The notes: generated by a model from the sequence alone, not told the origin. DNA of 13,714 bases from an uncultured Eubacteriales bacterium (GCA_934371135.1 CAKRNO010000031.1:1-13714), one strand, 5' to 3'. Numbered from the stretch's first letter, positions 7,068-13,670 are shown. Program-made: numbers and translations.

Positions 7068-7777
7068 GAAAAGCACTGGTAACGGGATCGACGCAGGGGA
7101 TCGGAAAAGCCATCGCCGCGCGCCTGGTCCGCGACGGTTACAGCGTCATCGTCCATTGCAGCCGCGACCTCGGGAAAGCCGAGCGCGTAAGAGACGAGAT
7201 CGGCGCCCATGGGGCGGTCGTCTGCGACCTCTCCGACCGGGCGCAGGTCGCCGCCCTGTACGGGAAGACGGGGGCGGTGGACGTGCTGGTGCTCAACGCG
7301 AGCGTGCAGTATAAGCAGAGGTGGCAGGAGGTCACCGAGCGGGAGGCAGATGCCCAGCTGGAGGTGAACGTGCTTTCCACCCTGCGCCTGATGCAGGCGT
7401 ACTACCCGGATATGAAGCAGAACGGATTCGGCAGGATCATCACCATCGGCAGCGTCAACCAGCACCGCCAGCATCCGGAGCTGGCGCTGTACGCGGCGAC
7501 TAAGTGCGCCGTGATGAGCCTTGTCAGAAACATCGCAAAAGAGGTCGCGCCTTTCGGCGTGACGGTCAATAATGTGTCTCCCGGCGCCATCGCCACCCCG
7601 CGCAATGCCGCGGTCTATGACGACCCGGCGACGCGTTCAAAAGTGGAGGCGTGCATCCCCGCCGGCAGGTTCGGTACGCCCGGGGACTGCGCGGGCATCG
7701 TCGCGTTCCTCGCCGGGGACGAGAGCGTCTATATCACCGGGGCGGATCTGCGGGTAGACGGTGGGATGAGCCTATGA
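7064..7777 (+). CDS. Short-chain dehydrogenase/reductase (SDR), classical
   Basis: This is a cytoplasmic NAD(P)-dependent oxidoreductase with 237 residues, the normal length for a classical SDR. It shows the cofactor loop TGSTQGIG (7-14), Asp in CDLSD (about 55-58) for the adenine ring, LNAS (77-80, standing for NNAG), catalytic Asn at 102, Ser130 (IGS), Tyr143 and Lys147 (YAATK) and the late SPGAIATP segment (172-179). The ATG at 7064 overlaps the GH10 stop (ATGA), so the two are translationally coupled; a longer open frame from 7019 would bury most of its extra codons inside GH10. In this operon it could oxidise an aldose to its lactone or a 2-keto-3-deoxy acid at C4/C5, as SDRs do in non-phosphorylative L-fucose and L-rhamnose routes. 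Substrate unassigned. Confidence 0.9.
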   Translation: MRKALVTGSTQGIGKAIAARLVRDGYSVIVHCSRDLGKAERVRDEIGAHGAVVCDLSDRAQVAALYGKTGAVDVLVLNASVQYKQRWQEVTEREADAQLEVNVLSTLRLMQAYYPDMKQNGFGRIITIGSVNQHRQHPELALYAATKCAVMSLVRNIAKEVAPFGVTVNNVSPGAIATPRNAAVYDDPATRSKVEACIPAGRFGTPGDCAGIVAFLAGDESVYITGADLRVDGGMSL

Positions 7778-7796
7778 TGCTGCGAAGCGGCATCAT
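7774..7796 (+). repeat. Perfect-arm hairpin with GCGAAGC tip at the SDR stop
   Basis: ATGATGC (7774-7780) pairs with GCATCAT (7790-7796). The inner T-G wobble and GC/GC pairs close a GAA loop, so the tip reads GCGAAGC, a sequence known to form an exceptionally stable mini-hairpin. It begins on the SDR stop region and ends at the edge of the hydrolase remnant. It has no T-run and is not a terminator. Confidence 0.6.
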
Positions 7797-7798
7797 AG

Positions 7799-7978
7799 TG
7801 GGCATCCGGTACGACTGTGTACCCCGAGGAAAGCCGGAGACTGTATGAACGCGTGACCGCCTGCGGCGGGGATGCGACGCTCACGGTCTATCCGGACTGC
7901 GACCATAACTGCTGGAGCCGCGCGTTTGAGGACAGCGAAAATTTGGCGTGGCTACTTAAAAAGGAGAGAGCAAAATGA
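7799..7978 (+). pseudogene. C-terminal remnant of an alpha/beta hydrolase (dienelactone hydrolase / phospholipase-carboxylesterase-like)
   Basis: Between the SDR and RraA genes one frame is open from 7799 (after a TAG at 7796-7798) to a TGA at 7976-7978. It encodes VYPEESRRLYERVTACGGDA, then a TVYPDCDHNCWSRAF segment and a WLLKKERAK tail. This is the typical end of an alpha/beta hydrolase: the helix after the acid residue, the strand, and the catalytic His (codon 7904-7906) followed by C-W. The nucleophile and acid parts, about 150-200 residues, are missing and no plausible start exists (only a GTG at 7817). The stop overlaps the RraA start as ATGA, so this piece was once translationally coupled to RraA and belonged to the operon. 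A separate short frame starting at 7774 (ATG overlapping the SDR stop) encodes 24 residues in another frame; it may be the old start of the lost gene. Confidence 0.72.
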
Positions 7979-8880
7979 TCCATTTCAGCTCAAGAGAAGA
8001 TATTATCGCCCTGACCCCGCAGTGGAAGGGAGAGCGCTTTCCGGACGGGCGCCCGCGCGTGCCGGACCGGTACCTCGAAAAAATGCGAAAGATGACGCTC
8101 GAGGAGCTCTGGAAACCGATCTTCGTCAAGGGGTACGAGAGCCAGTTTGAGGGCGATCTCAAGACCCTGCACGACGACGGGCGCATCCTCATCGGGCGTG
8201 CGGTGACGGCGACGTTTGTCCCGACCCGTCCCGACCTGCATGAGACGATGTTTGCCGTCGGTGCCGGGGAGGGCAGACACGGCAACTATAACCAGTGGGT
8301 CATCGACAGCCTGGTCGAGGGGGATGTCGTCGTCGTGGATATGTACGATAAGATCTATAAGGGGACTTTCCTCGGCGGGAACCTTACGACCGCCATCCGA
8401 ACCAGGACAAAGACCGGCGGCGGCGTCATCTGGGGCGGCATCCGCGATACCCAGCAGATGCGGGAGGTCGAGGATGTGCAGGTCTACTACCGCGGAATTG
8501 ACCCCACTCCGATCCGCGACTTTATCATGAAAGACTTCAACAGCGTGACCCGCATCGGTAAGGCGACGGTTCTGCCCGGTGACATCGTGTACGGTGCCGG
8601 CGGCGGCGTCCTGTTCATCCCCGCACACCTGGTTACAGAGGTCGTGGACGGCGCGGCGAAGACACACGTCAAGGACGACTTCGGCTTTGAGATGATCGCG
8701 CAGAACAAGTTCACGACAGCACAGATCGACCGCGCCACCTGGACGGTCGAAATGCTGGATATGCTGACCGACTGGATCAAAACGGATCCCCGCGGGGAAA
8801 AATACCGTGACCTCGACTGGTCGCCCGAATATGACGCGGCGCGGAACGGGGACCCGAACGATACGCAGACGATGCTCTGA
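7975..8880 (+). CDS. RraA-like protein (HMG/CHA aldolase fold), long form
   Basis: This family includes RNase E regulator RraA and class II pyruvate-releasing aldolases (4-hydroxy-4-methyl-2-oxoglutarate aldolase). The protein has 301 residues, against about 160-230 for short members; extra sequence lies at the N-terminus (about 1-65) and C-terminus (about 225-301). The core motifs are GGNLTTAIRTRTKTGGGVIW (134-153) and GGIRD (154-158), in which the Arg157-Asp158 pair corresponds to the substrate- and metal-binding pair of the aldolases, and LPGDIVYGAGGGVLFIP (200-216). The start follows AAAAAGGAGAG and overlaps the stop of the hydrolase remnant. Since Gram-positive bacteria of this kind often lack the RNase E target and the gene lies in a sugar-acid operon, an aldolase role on a 2-keto-3-deoxy acid fits better than RNase control (inference). 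Confidence 0.85.
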   Translation: MIHFSSREDIIALTPQWKGERFPDGRPRVPDRYLEKMRKMTLEELWKPIFVKGYESQFEGDLKTLHDDGRILIGRAVTATFVPTRPDLHETMFAVGAGEGRHGNYNQWVIDSLVEGDVVVVDMYDKIYKGTFLGGNLTTAIRTRTKTGGGVIWGGIRDTQQMREVEDVQVYYRGIDPTPIRDFIMKDFNSVTRIGKATVLPGDIVYGAGGGVLFIPAHLVTEVVDGAAKTHVKDDFGFEMIAQNKFTTAQIDRATWTVEMLDMLTDWIKTDPRGEKYRDLDWSPEYDAARNGDPNDTQTML

Positions 8881-8895
8881 CGGTACCGGACAGTG

Positions 8896-9858
8896 ATGAA
8901 AGAAATACTGATCTTGTCCTGCGCGGAGACGTCGGAGGGCGGCGGTGTCTGGCGCTGCACGCTGGACGGGCAGGGGAAGCTCCGGCGAGCGGGGTATCTC
9001 GCGTGCCCGAAGCCGATGTACGCCGTCATGGACGGCGGGCGGCTCCACGTCCTGCTGCGCGCCCCGTTCCGGAACAGAGAAAACAGCGGGTATTTTTCCT
9101 GCCTGCCGGACTTTTCCGAACCTTCAGAGGTGCAGGATACACTTGGAAAGTGCGCTTGCCATCTGGCAGTGGGCGATGGAGATGTCTATATCGCCAACTA
9201 TTTGAGCGGTAATCTGGTGAAGAACTGCCGCCGCGTGGCGACACATACGGGCGCCGGGGTCAATCTCCCGCGGCAGGATATGCCGCACACCCATTTTGCC
9301 TGCCTGTCACCGGATGGGCGATATGTGCTTTGCTGTGACCTCGGGCTGGATACCGTGTTCCTCTATGACCGCGACCTGCGTGAGATCTCCCGGGCGCGTG
9401 TCCCCGCCGGGTACGGCGTCCGGCACCTTGCTTTCCTCCCGGACGGTAAGGGCTTCTTCAGCGTCAATGAACTTGTGCCGTCTGTCAGCACCTTCGTGTA
9501 TGACAACGGCGGGGCGGAGTGTATCGATACCCTGCCGCTGCCGTGCACCGTCCCGGGGGCGACGGCGGCGGCGATCCGCTATGATGAAACGGAAAGCAAG
9601 CTATACATATCGGTGCGTGGTGAAGATCGAATCTTCACGTTTGACGTCAGTGACGGTCGTCTGTCCCTCCGCGGCAGTGCATCCTGCGGCGGCAGGGGTC
9701 CGCGCGATTTTGCTGTCTTCGGACAGTATATTGTCTCTGCAAACGAGAATTCTGATACTTTGACGGTTTTGGACAAGCATACTTTCCAAGTGCTTGACAC
9801 CCTTTTGCTTGCCGGACCGTTGTGTGTACTGAAAGGAGAGGAATCCCATGAATTTTGA
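8896..9858 (+). CDS. Lactonase-type seven-bladed beta-propeller (6-phosphogluconolactonase-like, Pgl/YkgB family)
   Basis: This is a predicted cytoplasmic lactone hydrolase of 320 residues, slightly below the family's usual 330-350. Family hallmarks are visible: the repeated propeller strands, HTHFACLSPDGRYVLCCDLG followed by LDTVFLYD (nt about 9286-9372), GYGVRHLAFLPDGKGFFSVN-E (nt about 9412-9470), a KLYISVRGEDRIFTFDV strand pair and GRGPRDFAVFGQYIVSANEN. The Ser/Thr-rich N-terminal strand of longer members is shortened. I take the ATG at 8896; a GTG directly before it (8893) is equally possible. Neither has a strong ribosome binding site, and the gene lies 15 bases after RraA, so reinitiation is likely. 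In this operon it would open an aldonolactone to the aldonate used by the dehydratase. Substrate inferred only from context. Confidence 0.85.
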   Translation: MKEILILSCAETSEGGGVWRCTLDGQGKLRRAGYLACPKPMYAVMDGGRLHVLLRAPFRNRENSGYFSCLPDFSEPSEVQDTLGKCACHLAVGDGDVYIANYLSGNLVKNCRRVATHTGAGVNLPRQDMPHTHFACLSPDGRYVLCCDLGLDTVFLYDRDLREISRARVPAGYGVRHLAFLPDGKGFFSVNELVPSVSTFVYDNGGAECIDTLPLPCTVPGATAAAIRYDETESKLYISVRGEDRIFTFDVSDGRLSLRGSASCGGRGPRDFAVFGQYIVSANENSDTLTVLDKHTFQVLDTLLLAGPLCVLKGEESHEF

Positions 9859-10360
9859 TGAGGTCTGTCGCGAGCGTTTTTCGGTGCGTTCCTTTTCGTC
9901 CCGTCGCCTCGAGCCCGGGAAACTGGATGAGATTCTGGGTATGATCCGGCTTGCCCCGACCGCGCTCAATCATCAGCCCTACCGCGTGATGGTGGCGGAG
10001 AGCGACGCGGCGCTTGCCGGTCTTACGGAGGCGAAAGCGACACTCTACGGCGCGAGGACGGTTCTGCTCCTTTGCTCCGACCGGCAGCAGTCGTGGTCGA
10101 ACCGCTACAGCGGAGAGTCCGATATTCTCATCGACATGGGGATCGTGACCGCGACGGCGTTGTACGCTGCCACCGCGTGCGGTGTGGACAGCTGCTGCGT
10201 GTGCAATTTTGACCCCGCCACCGTGCGCCGCGTGCTCCGTTTGCCGGAGCACCTGACGGTGGACGCCCTCATCCTTCTCGGCTACCGTACCGAGGGGTGC
10301 CTCCCGTCGGATCGGCACTGTCTCCGCCGTGCTGTACCGGAATTTACGGAACGGATATAA
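9848..10360 (+). CDS. Nitroreductase family FMN oxidoreductase
   Basis: This is a small flavin enzyme of 170 residues, in the size range of compact nitroreductase-fold proteins. It shows the FMN phosphate-binding N-terminus RFSVRSFSSRRLE (about 10-22), the LAPTALNHQPYRVMV segment (about 35-50) that packs on the flavin, and a DMGIVTATALYAATACGVDS helix (about 98-117). It ends in a LLGYRTEG-type strand. AAGGAG at 9833-9838 fixes the ATG at 9848, so it overlaps the lactonase by 11 bases in another frame. It is the last gene before the terminator. Its link to the sugar pathway is unclear; reduction of quinones, nitro compounds or ene bonds are all known in the family. Confidence 0.87.
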   Translation: MNFDEVCRERFSVRSFSSRRLEPGKLDEILGMIRLAPTALNHQPYRVMVAESDAALAGLTEAKATLYGARTVLLLCSDRQQSWSNRYSGESDILIDMGIVTATALYAATACGVDSCCVCNFDPATVRRVLRLPEHLTVDALILLGYRTEGCLPSDRHCLRRAVPEFTERI

Positions 10361-10410
10361 TACGCCCCGAACGCTGACGGGCAAGGATAAGATGTCAGCC
10401 TGTTGTAAGA

Positions 10411-10465
10411 CGCACTCCGCACGGAAGCAGCATGATCCGCTTTTCCGCGCAGAGTGCGCTTTTTT
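10411..10465 (+). terminator. Rho-independent terminator of the sugar-acid operon
   Basis: CGCACTC (10411-10417) pairs with GAGTGCG (10452-10458). An inner arm (CGGAA, 10422-10426, with TTCCG, 10443-10447) extends the stem, and CTTTTTTG follows. It lies 50 bases after the nitroreductase stop and ends just before the feo promoter. Confidence 0.85.
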
Positions 10466-10467
10466 GA

Positions 10468-10496
10468 TTGACTTTTGGCGGTTTGCCTGTTACAAT
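10468..10496 (+). promoter_or_regulatory. Promoter of the feo operon
   Basis: TTGACT (10468-10473), a 17-base spacer and TACAAT (10491-10496) directly follow the terminator T-run. The predicted start near 10503 gives a leader of about 67 bases. No convincing Fur or DtxR-type palindrome overlaps it. Confidence 0.88.
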
Positions 10497-10514
10497 CCTT
10501 TGTGTAGTGGGTAA

Positions 10515-10538
10515 CGTGTCCCGCATCCGCGGGACATG
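10515..10538 (+). promoter_or_regulatory. Hairpin in the feoA leader
   Basis: TGTCCCGC (10517-10524) and GCGGGACA (10529-10536) form a perfect 8-bp stem with an ATCC loop, extended by two further pairs (C-G and G-U). It lies between the promoter and the weak ribosome binding site of feoA (AAGAGAG, near 10554-10560), where it could affect initiation or mRNA stability. It is not followed by T residues. Confidence 0.6.
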
Positions 10539-10569
10539 AAACGCCAAGTTGTGACAAGAGAGAACGTTT

Positions 10570-10857
10570 ATGACACTGGACCAGTTGAAGGCGGGGGAAA
10601 CAGCCGTGATTGTTTCGGTCGGGGGCGAGGGCGCGCTCCGCAACCGCCTGATTGATATGGGGCTCATCCCCCGCACCCGCCTCACCCTGCGTAAGGTGGC
10701 GCCGATGGGCGACCCGATTGAAATCCGCATCCGCGGGTATGAGCTCACGCTCCGTCTTGAGGATGCCGCGAATATTGCCGTCACGCTGATTACTCCGTCT
10801 TCTGCGTCGGGGGCGGCGCCGGAGGTCGTACCGGTCGGCGGGGAGGCAAAACGGTGA
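10570..10857 (+). CDS. feoA: Ferrous iron transport protein A (FeoA)
   Basis: This is a small cytoplasmic SH3-like protein that supports FeoB in Fe2+ uptake, 95 residues against the usual 75-85. The core at 1-75 is canonical: the LKAGETAVIVSV strand, LRNRLIDMGLIPRTRL and the APMGDPIEIRIRGYELTLR strand pair. The last 20 residues (Ala/Ser/Gly-rich then VPVGGEAKR) are a tail with no fold signal; they contain the GGGAGG ribosome binding site of feoB. Its stop overlaps the feoB start as GTGA, so translation is coupled. The start at 10570 has only a weak AAGAGAG site; no better start lies upstream within the leader. Confidence 0.95.
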   Translation: MTLDQLKAGETAVIVSVGGEGALRNRLIDMGLIPRTRLTLRKVAPMGDPIEIRIRGYELTLRLEDAANIAVTLITPSSASGAAPEVVPVGGEAKR

Positions 10858-12866
10858 AATTTGCACTTGTCGGTAACCAGAACTGCGGGAAAACAGCGCT
10901 GTTCAATGCCTTGACGGGGATGCGTTGCCATGTCGGCAACTTCCCGGGGGTCACGGTGGAGCAGAAGATTGGGGAAATCCGCGGTAAGCAGGGCTGCTCG
11001 GTGGTCGATCTGCCGGGTATTTACTCCCTGCGTCCTTACACGCAGGAGGAGATTGTCACGCGCGACTTCATCCTGAACGAAAAGCCGGATTGCCTTATCA
11101 ACATTACAGACGCGACCAATATCGAGCGCAATCTTTATCTGACCATGCAGCTCCTGGAGCTGGATACGCCGATGGTGCTCGCGCTGAACATGATGGACGA
11201 GGTGCGCGCCAACGGCGGTACCATTGATGTGGAAAGGATGAGCCGCGAGCTCGGTATTCCCGTGGTGCCCGTCAGCGCCATCAAGGACGAGGGTGTCTCG
11301 GAGCTCATCGACCGCGCTATCGAAACGGCAAAGAGCCATACATTGCCGGTGCGCGCCGATTTCTGCGCGGCGAACTCCCCCTGTCATCGTTGTATCCATG
11401 CCGTGATGCACCTGGTGCAGGATCACGCCGAGGCAGAGAGGCTGCCGCTCCGTTTCTGCGCCTCCAAAATCATCGAGAGCGATAATGATATCGCCGACCG
11501 CCTCGGGCTGGACGAAAACGAACGGGAGCTCATTGAGCACTGTCTCGTGCAGCTGGAGACGGAGTCCGGATTGGACCGCAATGCCGCGCTCGCGGATATG
11601 CGTTACACCTTCATCGAGACAGTGGTCGGTGCCGCCGTCGTGAAGTGCAGCGAGAGCAGAGAACATCGCCGCTCGGTGGCGATCGACCGCATCCTGACCG
11701 GTAAATATACCGCCATCCCCGTCTTCCTCGGCGTCATGCTGTTGATTTTCTGGCTGACCTTCAACGTGATCGGTGCCGCCCTGCAACGCCTCTTACAGTT
11801 CGGCATCGGTAAGCTCTCCGATGCCGTGGACGCGGCGCTGACCTCTTTCGGGCTGAACCCGGTGGTTCACAGCCTGATCATCGACGGGATTTTCAACGGG
11901 GTCGGCAGTGTGCTTTCGTTTTTGCCGATCATCGTCACTCTGTTCTTTTTCCTCTCCATTCTGGAGGACAGCGGCTATATGGCGCGTATTGCTTTCGTGA
12001 TGGACAAACCCCTGCGCCGACTGGGGCTCTCCGGGCGCTCGTTCGTGCCGATGCTGATCGGCTTCGGCTGTTCGGTGCCTGCCGTGATGGCGACGCGCAC
12101 CGTTTCCTCCGACCGCGACCGGAAAATGACGATGCTGCTCGTACCGTATATGAGCTGCTCGGCGAAGATTCCGATCTATTCGGTGTTTGTCGCCGCCTTT
12201 TTCCCGGGGCGGGGGGCGCTTGTCATGTTCGCCCTGTATGTGACCGGTATTGTCCTCGGCATCCTCGTGGCGCTCCTGCTGGGGCACACAGCTTTCCGCG
12301 GGAAGCCCGTACCGTTCGTCATGGAGCTCCCGAACTATCGTTTCCCGTCGCCCCGCAGTGTAGGACTGCTCCTGTGGGAGAAAGCACGCGATTTTCTGGA
12401 GCGCGCGTTCTCCGTGATTTTCATCGCGACCGTCGTCATCTGGTTCCTGCAGAGCTTTGACTTCCGCCTGAACCCCGTTGCTGACTCCGCCGGGAGCATG
12501 CTGGCGTTGATCGGGCAGTGGATTGCGGTGATTTTCAAGCCGTTGGGCTTCGGTGACTGGCGGTTCTCGACGGCATTGATCTCCGGCTTTATCGCCAAGG
12601 AGCAGGTCGTCTCGTCGCTCGGCGTCCTCGCCGGCTGCGAGGTCTCCGCGCTGTATAAGGTGCTGCCCGCTATGTTTGCGTCGCCGCTCGCCGCCGTCAG
12701 CTTTCTGGTATTCACCCTGCTGTACACGCCCTGTGTTGCGGCGGTTGCCGCCCTGCGGCGGGAGTTTAAATCGCGTCTTACCACCGTCGGTATCGTCCTG
12801 ACCCAGTGCGGCGTGGCGTGGCTTGTTGCCTGTCTTGTGTATCATGTCGGGAGGTTGTTCCTGTGA
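10854..12866 (+). CDS. feoB: Ferrous iron transporter FeoB (GTPase permease)
   Basis: This is the inner-membrane Fe2+ importer with an N-terminal G domain, 670 residues, shorter than the E. coli protein (773) and normal for Clostridia. The G domain shows P-loop GNQNCGKT (7-14), the switch Thr in GVT (about 34), DLPG (52-55), NMMD (112-115) and a VSAI G5 loop (about 139). The helical cytosolic domain follows (about 170-275). The membrane part begins at about 285 with GKYTAIPVFLGVMLL and holds the two Gate signatures: FVPMLIGFGCSVPAVMATRT (about 400) and VPYMSCSAKIPIYSVF (about 430), each with the conserved Cys. A GTG start overlaps the feoA stop, with GGGAGG at 10841-10846. P-loop Gln9 replaces the common Pro of GNPNCGKT; this is a mild deviation. 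Regulation by iron is expected but no box is visible. Confidence 0.97.
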   Translation: MKFALVGNQNCGKTALFNALTGMRCHVGNFPGVTVEQKIGEIRGKQGCSVVDLPGIYSLRPYTQEEIVTRDFILNEKPDCLINITDATNIERNLYLTMQLLELDTPMVLALNMMDEVRANGGTIDVERMSRELGIPVVPVSAIKDEGVSELIDRAIETAKSHTLPVRADFCAANSPCHRCIHAVMHLVQDHAEAERLPLRFCASKIIESDNDIADRLGLDENERELIEHCLVQLETESGLDRNAALADMRYTFIETVVGAAVVKCSESREHRRSVAIDRILTGKYTAIPVFLGVMLLIFWLTFNVIGAALQRLLQFGIGKLSDAVDAALTSFGLNPVVHSLIIDGIFNGVGSVLSFLPIIVTLFFFLSILEDSGYMARIAFVMDKPLRRLGLSGRSFVPMLIGFGCSVPAVMATRTVSSDRDRKMTMLLVPYMSCSAKIPIYSVFVAAFFPGRGALVMFALYVTGIVLGILVALLLGHTAFRGKPVPFVMELPNYRFPSPRSVGLLLWEKARDFLERAFSVIFIATVVIWFLQSFDFRLNPVADSAGSMLALIGQWIAVIFKPLGFGDWRFSTALISGFIAKEQVVSSLGVLAGCEVSALYKVLPAMFASPLAAVSFLVFTLLYTPCVAAVAALRREFKSRLTTVGIVLTQCGVAWLVACLVYHVGRLFL

Positions 12867-13246
12867 AGGCGGCAGATATCATTGTTCTGCTCCTGGTTGC
12901 GGCGGCGGTGATTGCCGCTGTGATTCATTCGATCCGTGCCCGCAAAAAGCGAGGCGGAGGTTGCGGCTGCGGTTGTGGCTGCGCGAGCTGTCATGCCTCC
13001 TCGTCGTGCGGGCACCGTGACAAAAACAGCACCCCCACATCGGCGTCCGGCAGCCGCCCCGATGGAAAAGAAACGGATGTCCGCGTCGGAGGCGCGTTCG
13101 CCGCCTCCGGCGCTGCGGAGACCGTCCCCTCCATGACGGGCGCGCCCTCCGCGTGCCCCGATGCACTTGATACGAACAGTGCGGAAGCACACGGCGCCCC
13201 CCGCCGGGATGCCGCAAAAGGGCAGGAGGGGGAGAGGGAGAGTTAA
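12863..13246 (+). CDS. FeoB-associated Cys-rich membrane protein, long-tailed
   Basis: This is a small inner-membrane protein found with feoB in Firmicutes, perhaps a metal relay or FeoC substitute (family knowledge). One membrane helix is at residues 5-24, followed by RARKKR and a Cys cluster: GGGCGCGCGCASCHASSSCG (31-50), with Cys at 34, 36, 38, 40, 43 and 49 and His at 44 and 51. The family is usually about 50-60 residues; here 127. The extra 75 or so residues (52-127) are hydrophilic and low-complexity (Ser, Ala, Gly, Pro, Asp) and end in QEGERES, with one more Cys in SACPD. A GTG start at 12863 overlaps the feoB stop (GTGA), with GGGAGG at 12849-12854. A longer frame from 12806 would lie inside feoB and is unlikely. 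Confidence 0.85.
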   Translation: MKAADIIVLLLVAAAVIAAVIHSIRARKKRGGGCGCGCGCASCHASSSCGHRDKNSTPTSASGSRPDGKETDVRVGGAFAASGAAETVPSMTGAPSACPDALDTNSAEAHGAPRRDAAKGQEGERES

Positions 13247-13251
13247 CCCCC

Positions 13252-13580
13252 GGCGACTCCTATGCCTGCACAATTTGTTCCATGAACTCCGTTTCCGACG
13301 GAGCCGGGCGGGAGGCTCCACCGGCATTCCTTTTTGCCCCGGCATGGATAACTGCGCACCGGTGCTGAACAGTCTGAAAATGGCGGAGGCATACGCGTCG
13401 CACGGTGTTCCGTTCAGCCTCTATGTTGCGGAGAGGGGATGCCATGGGCTTTTCCTCGGTGCTGTCATCGGAAATCCTGTAGGCGCATTGCTCTTTACCG
13501 AAATGTCGCAGGATTATGTCCTTTGGCAAAAGTTATCTCTCGACTGGCTTACGGAACGCGACTTCATGCCGCAGGACTGA
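13252..13580 (+). pseudogene. Frameshifted C-terminal remnant of an acetyl-esterase-like alpha/beta hydrolase
   Basis: Right after the feo operon, one frame (13252 to about 13344) encodes SMNSVSDGAG, then REAPPAFLFAPA. Another frame (13347-13580) encodes DNCAPVLNSLKMAEAYASHG, then VPFSLYVAERGCHGLFLGA and a WQKLSLDWL end. Together they match the end of a BD-FAE/acetyl xylan esterase-type protein: strand PPAFL, the acid Asp (codon 13347-13349), NSL-MAEA helix and the catalytic His (codon 13443-13445). Two bases stand where a codon is expected at 13345-13346, that is, one base is missing. The N-terminal two thirds with the nucleophile Ser are absent, and upstream sequence goes directly into the Cys-rich protein gene. 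The stop is TGA at 13578-13580. It is either a decaying gene or an assembly and sequencing artefact. Confidence 0.72.
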
Positions 13581-13622
13581 ACCGTGCCGGTCGCCCGGTC
13601 GGAGTTTGCTACATATTTAGAT

Positions 13623-13666
13623 AAAAACGGAGAGTTGCTTCCGATCGGAAGCAACTCTCCGTTTTT
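13623..13666 (+). terminator. Perfect 44-bp palindrome, bidirectional terminator
   Basis: The arms 13623-13644 and 13645-13666 are exact reverse complements. The RNA forms a 20-bp stem with a GATC loop, begins with AAAAA and ends with TTTTTGTTT, so it can act on both strands. It closes the feo operon and esterase remnant. Confidence 0.92.
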
Positions 13667-13670
13667 GTTT

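Noticed and set aside
5787..7076. A 429-residue minus-strand frame opposite the GH10 gene
   Set aside because: It is a by-product of high GC content; its translation is Arg/Val/Leu-rich without motifs, while the plus strand has clear catalytic residues.
7774..7848. A 24-codon gene starting at the SDR stop
   Set aside because: It is too short and has no own ribosome binding site or recognisable sequence; better seen as a possible leftover start of the deleted hydrolase.
7990..9048. A 352-residue minus-strand frame opposite RraA and the lactonase
   Set aside because: His/Asp/Val-rich antisense translation with no domain; the plus-strand genes are well supported.
9794..9830. TTGACA inside the lactonase gene as a nitroreductase promoter
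   Set aside because: No -10-like hexamer lies 16-18 bases downstream, and the nitroreductase overlaps the lactonase as an operon gene.
10395..12845. Two long minus-strand frames opposite feoA and feoB (10395-11786 and 11793-12845)
   Set aside because: They are antisense shadows; feoB motifs on the plus strand are unambiguous.
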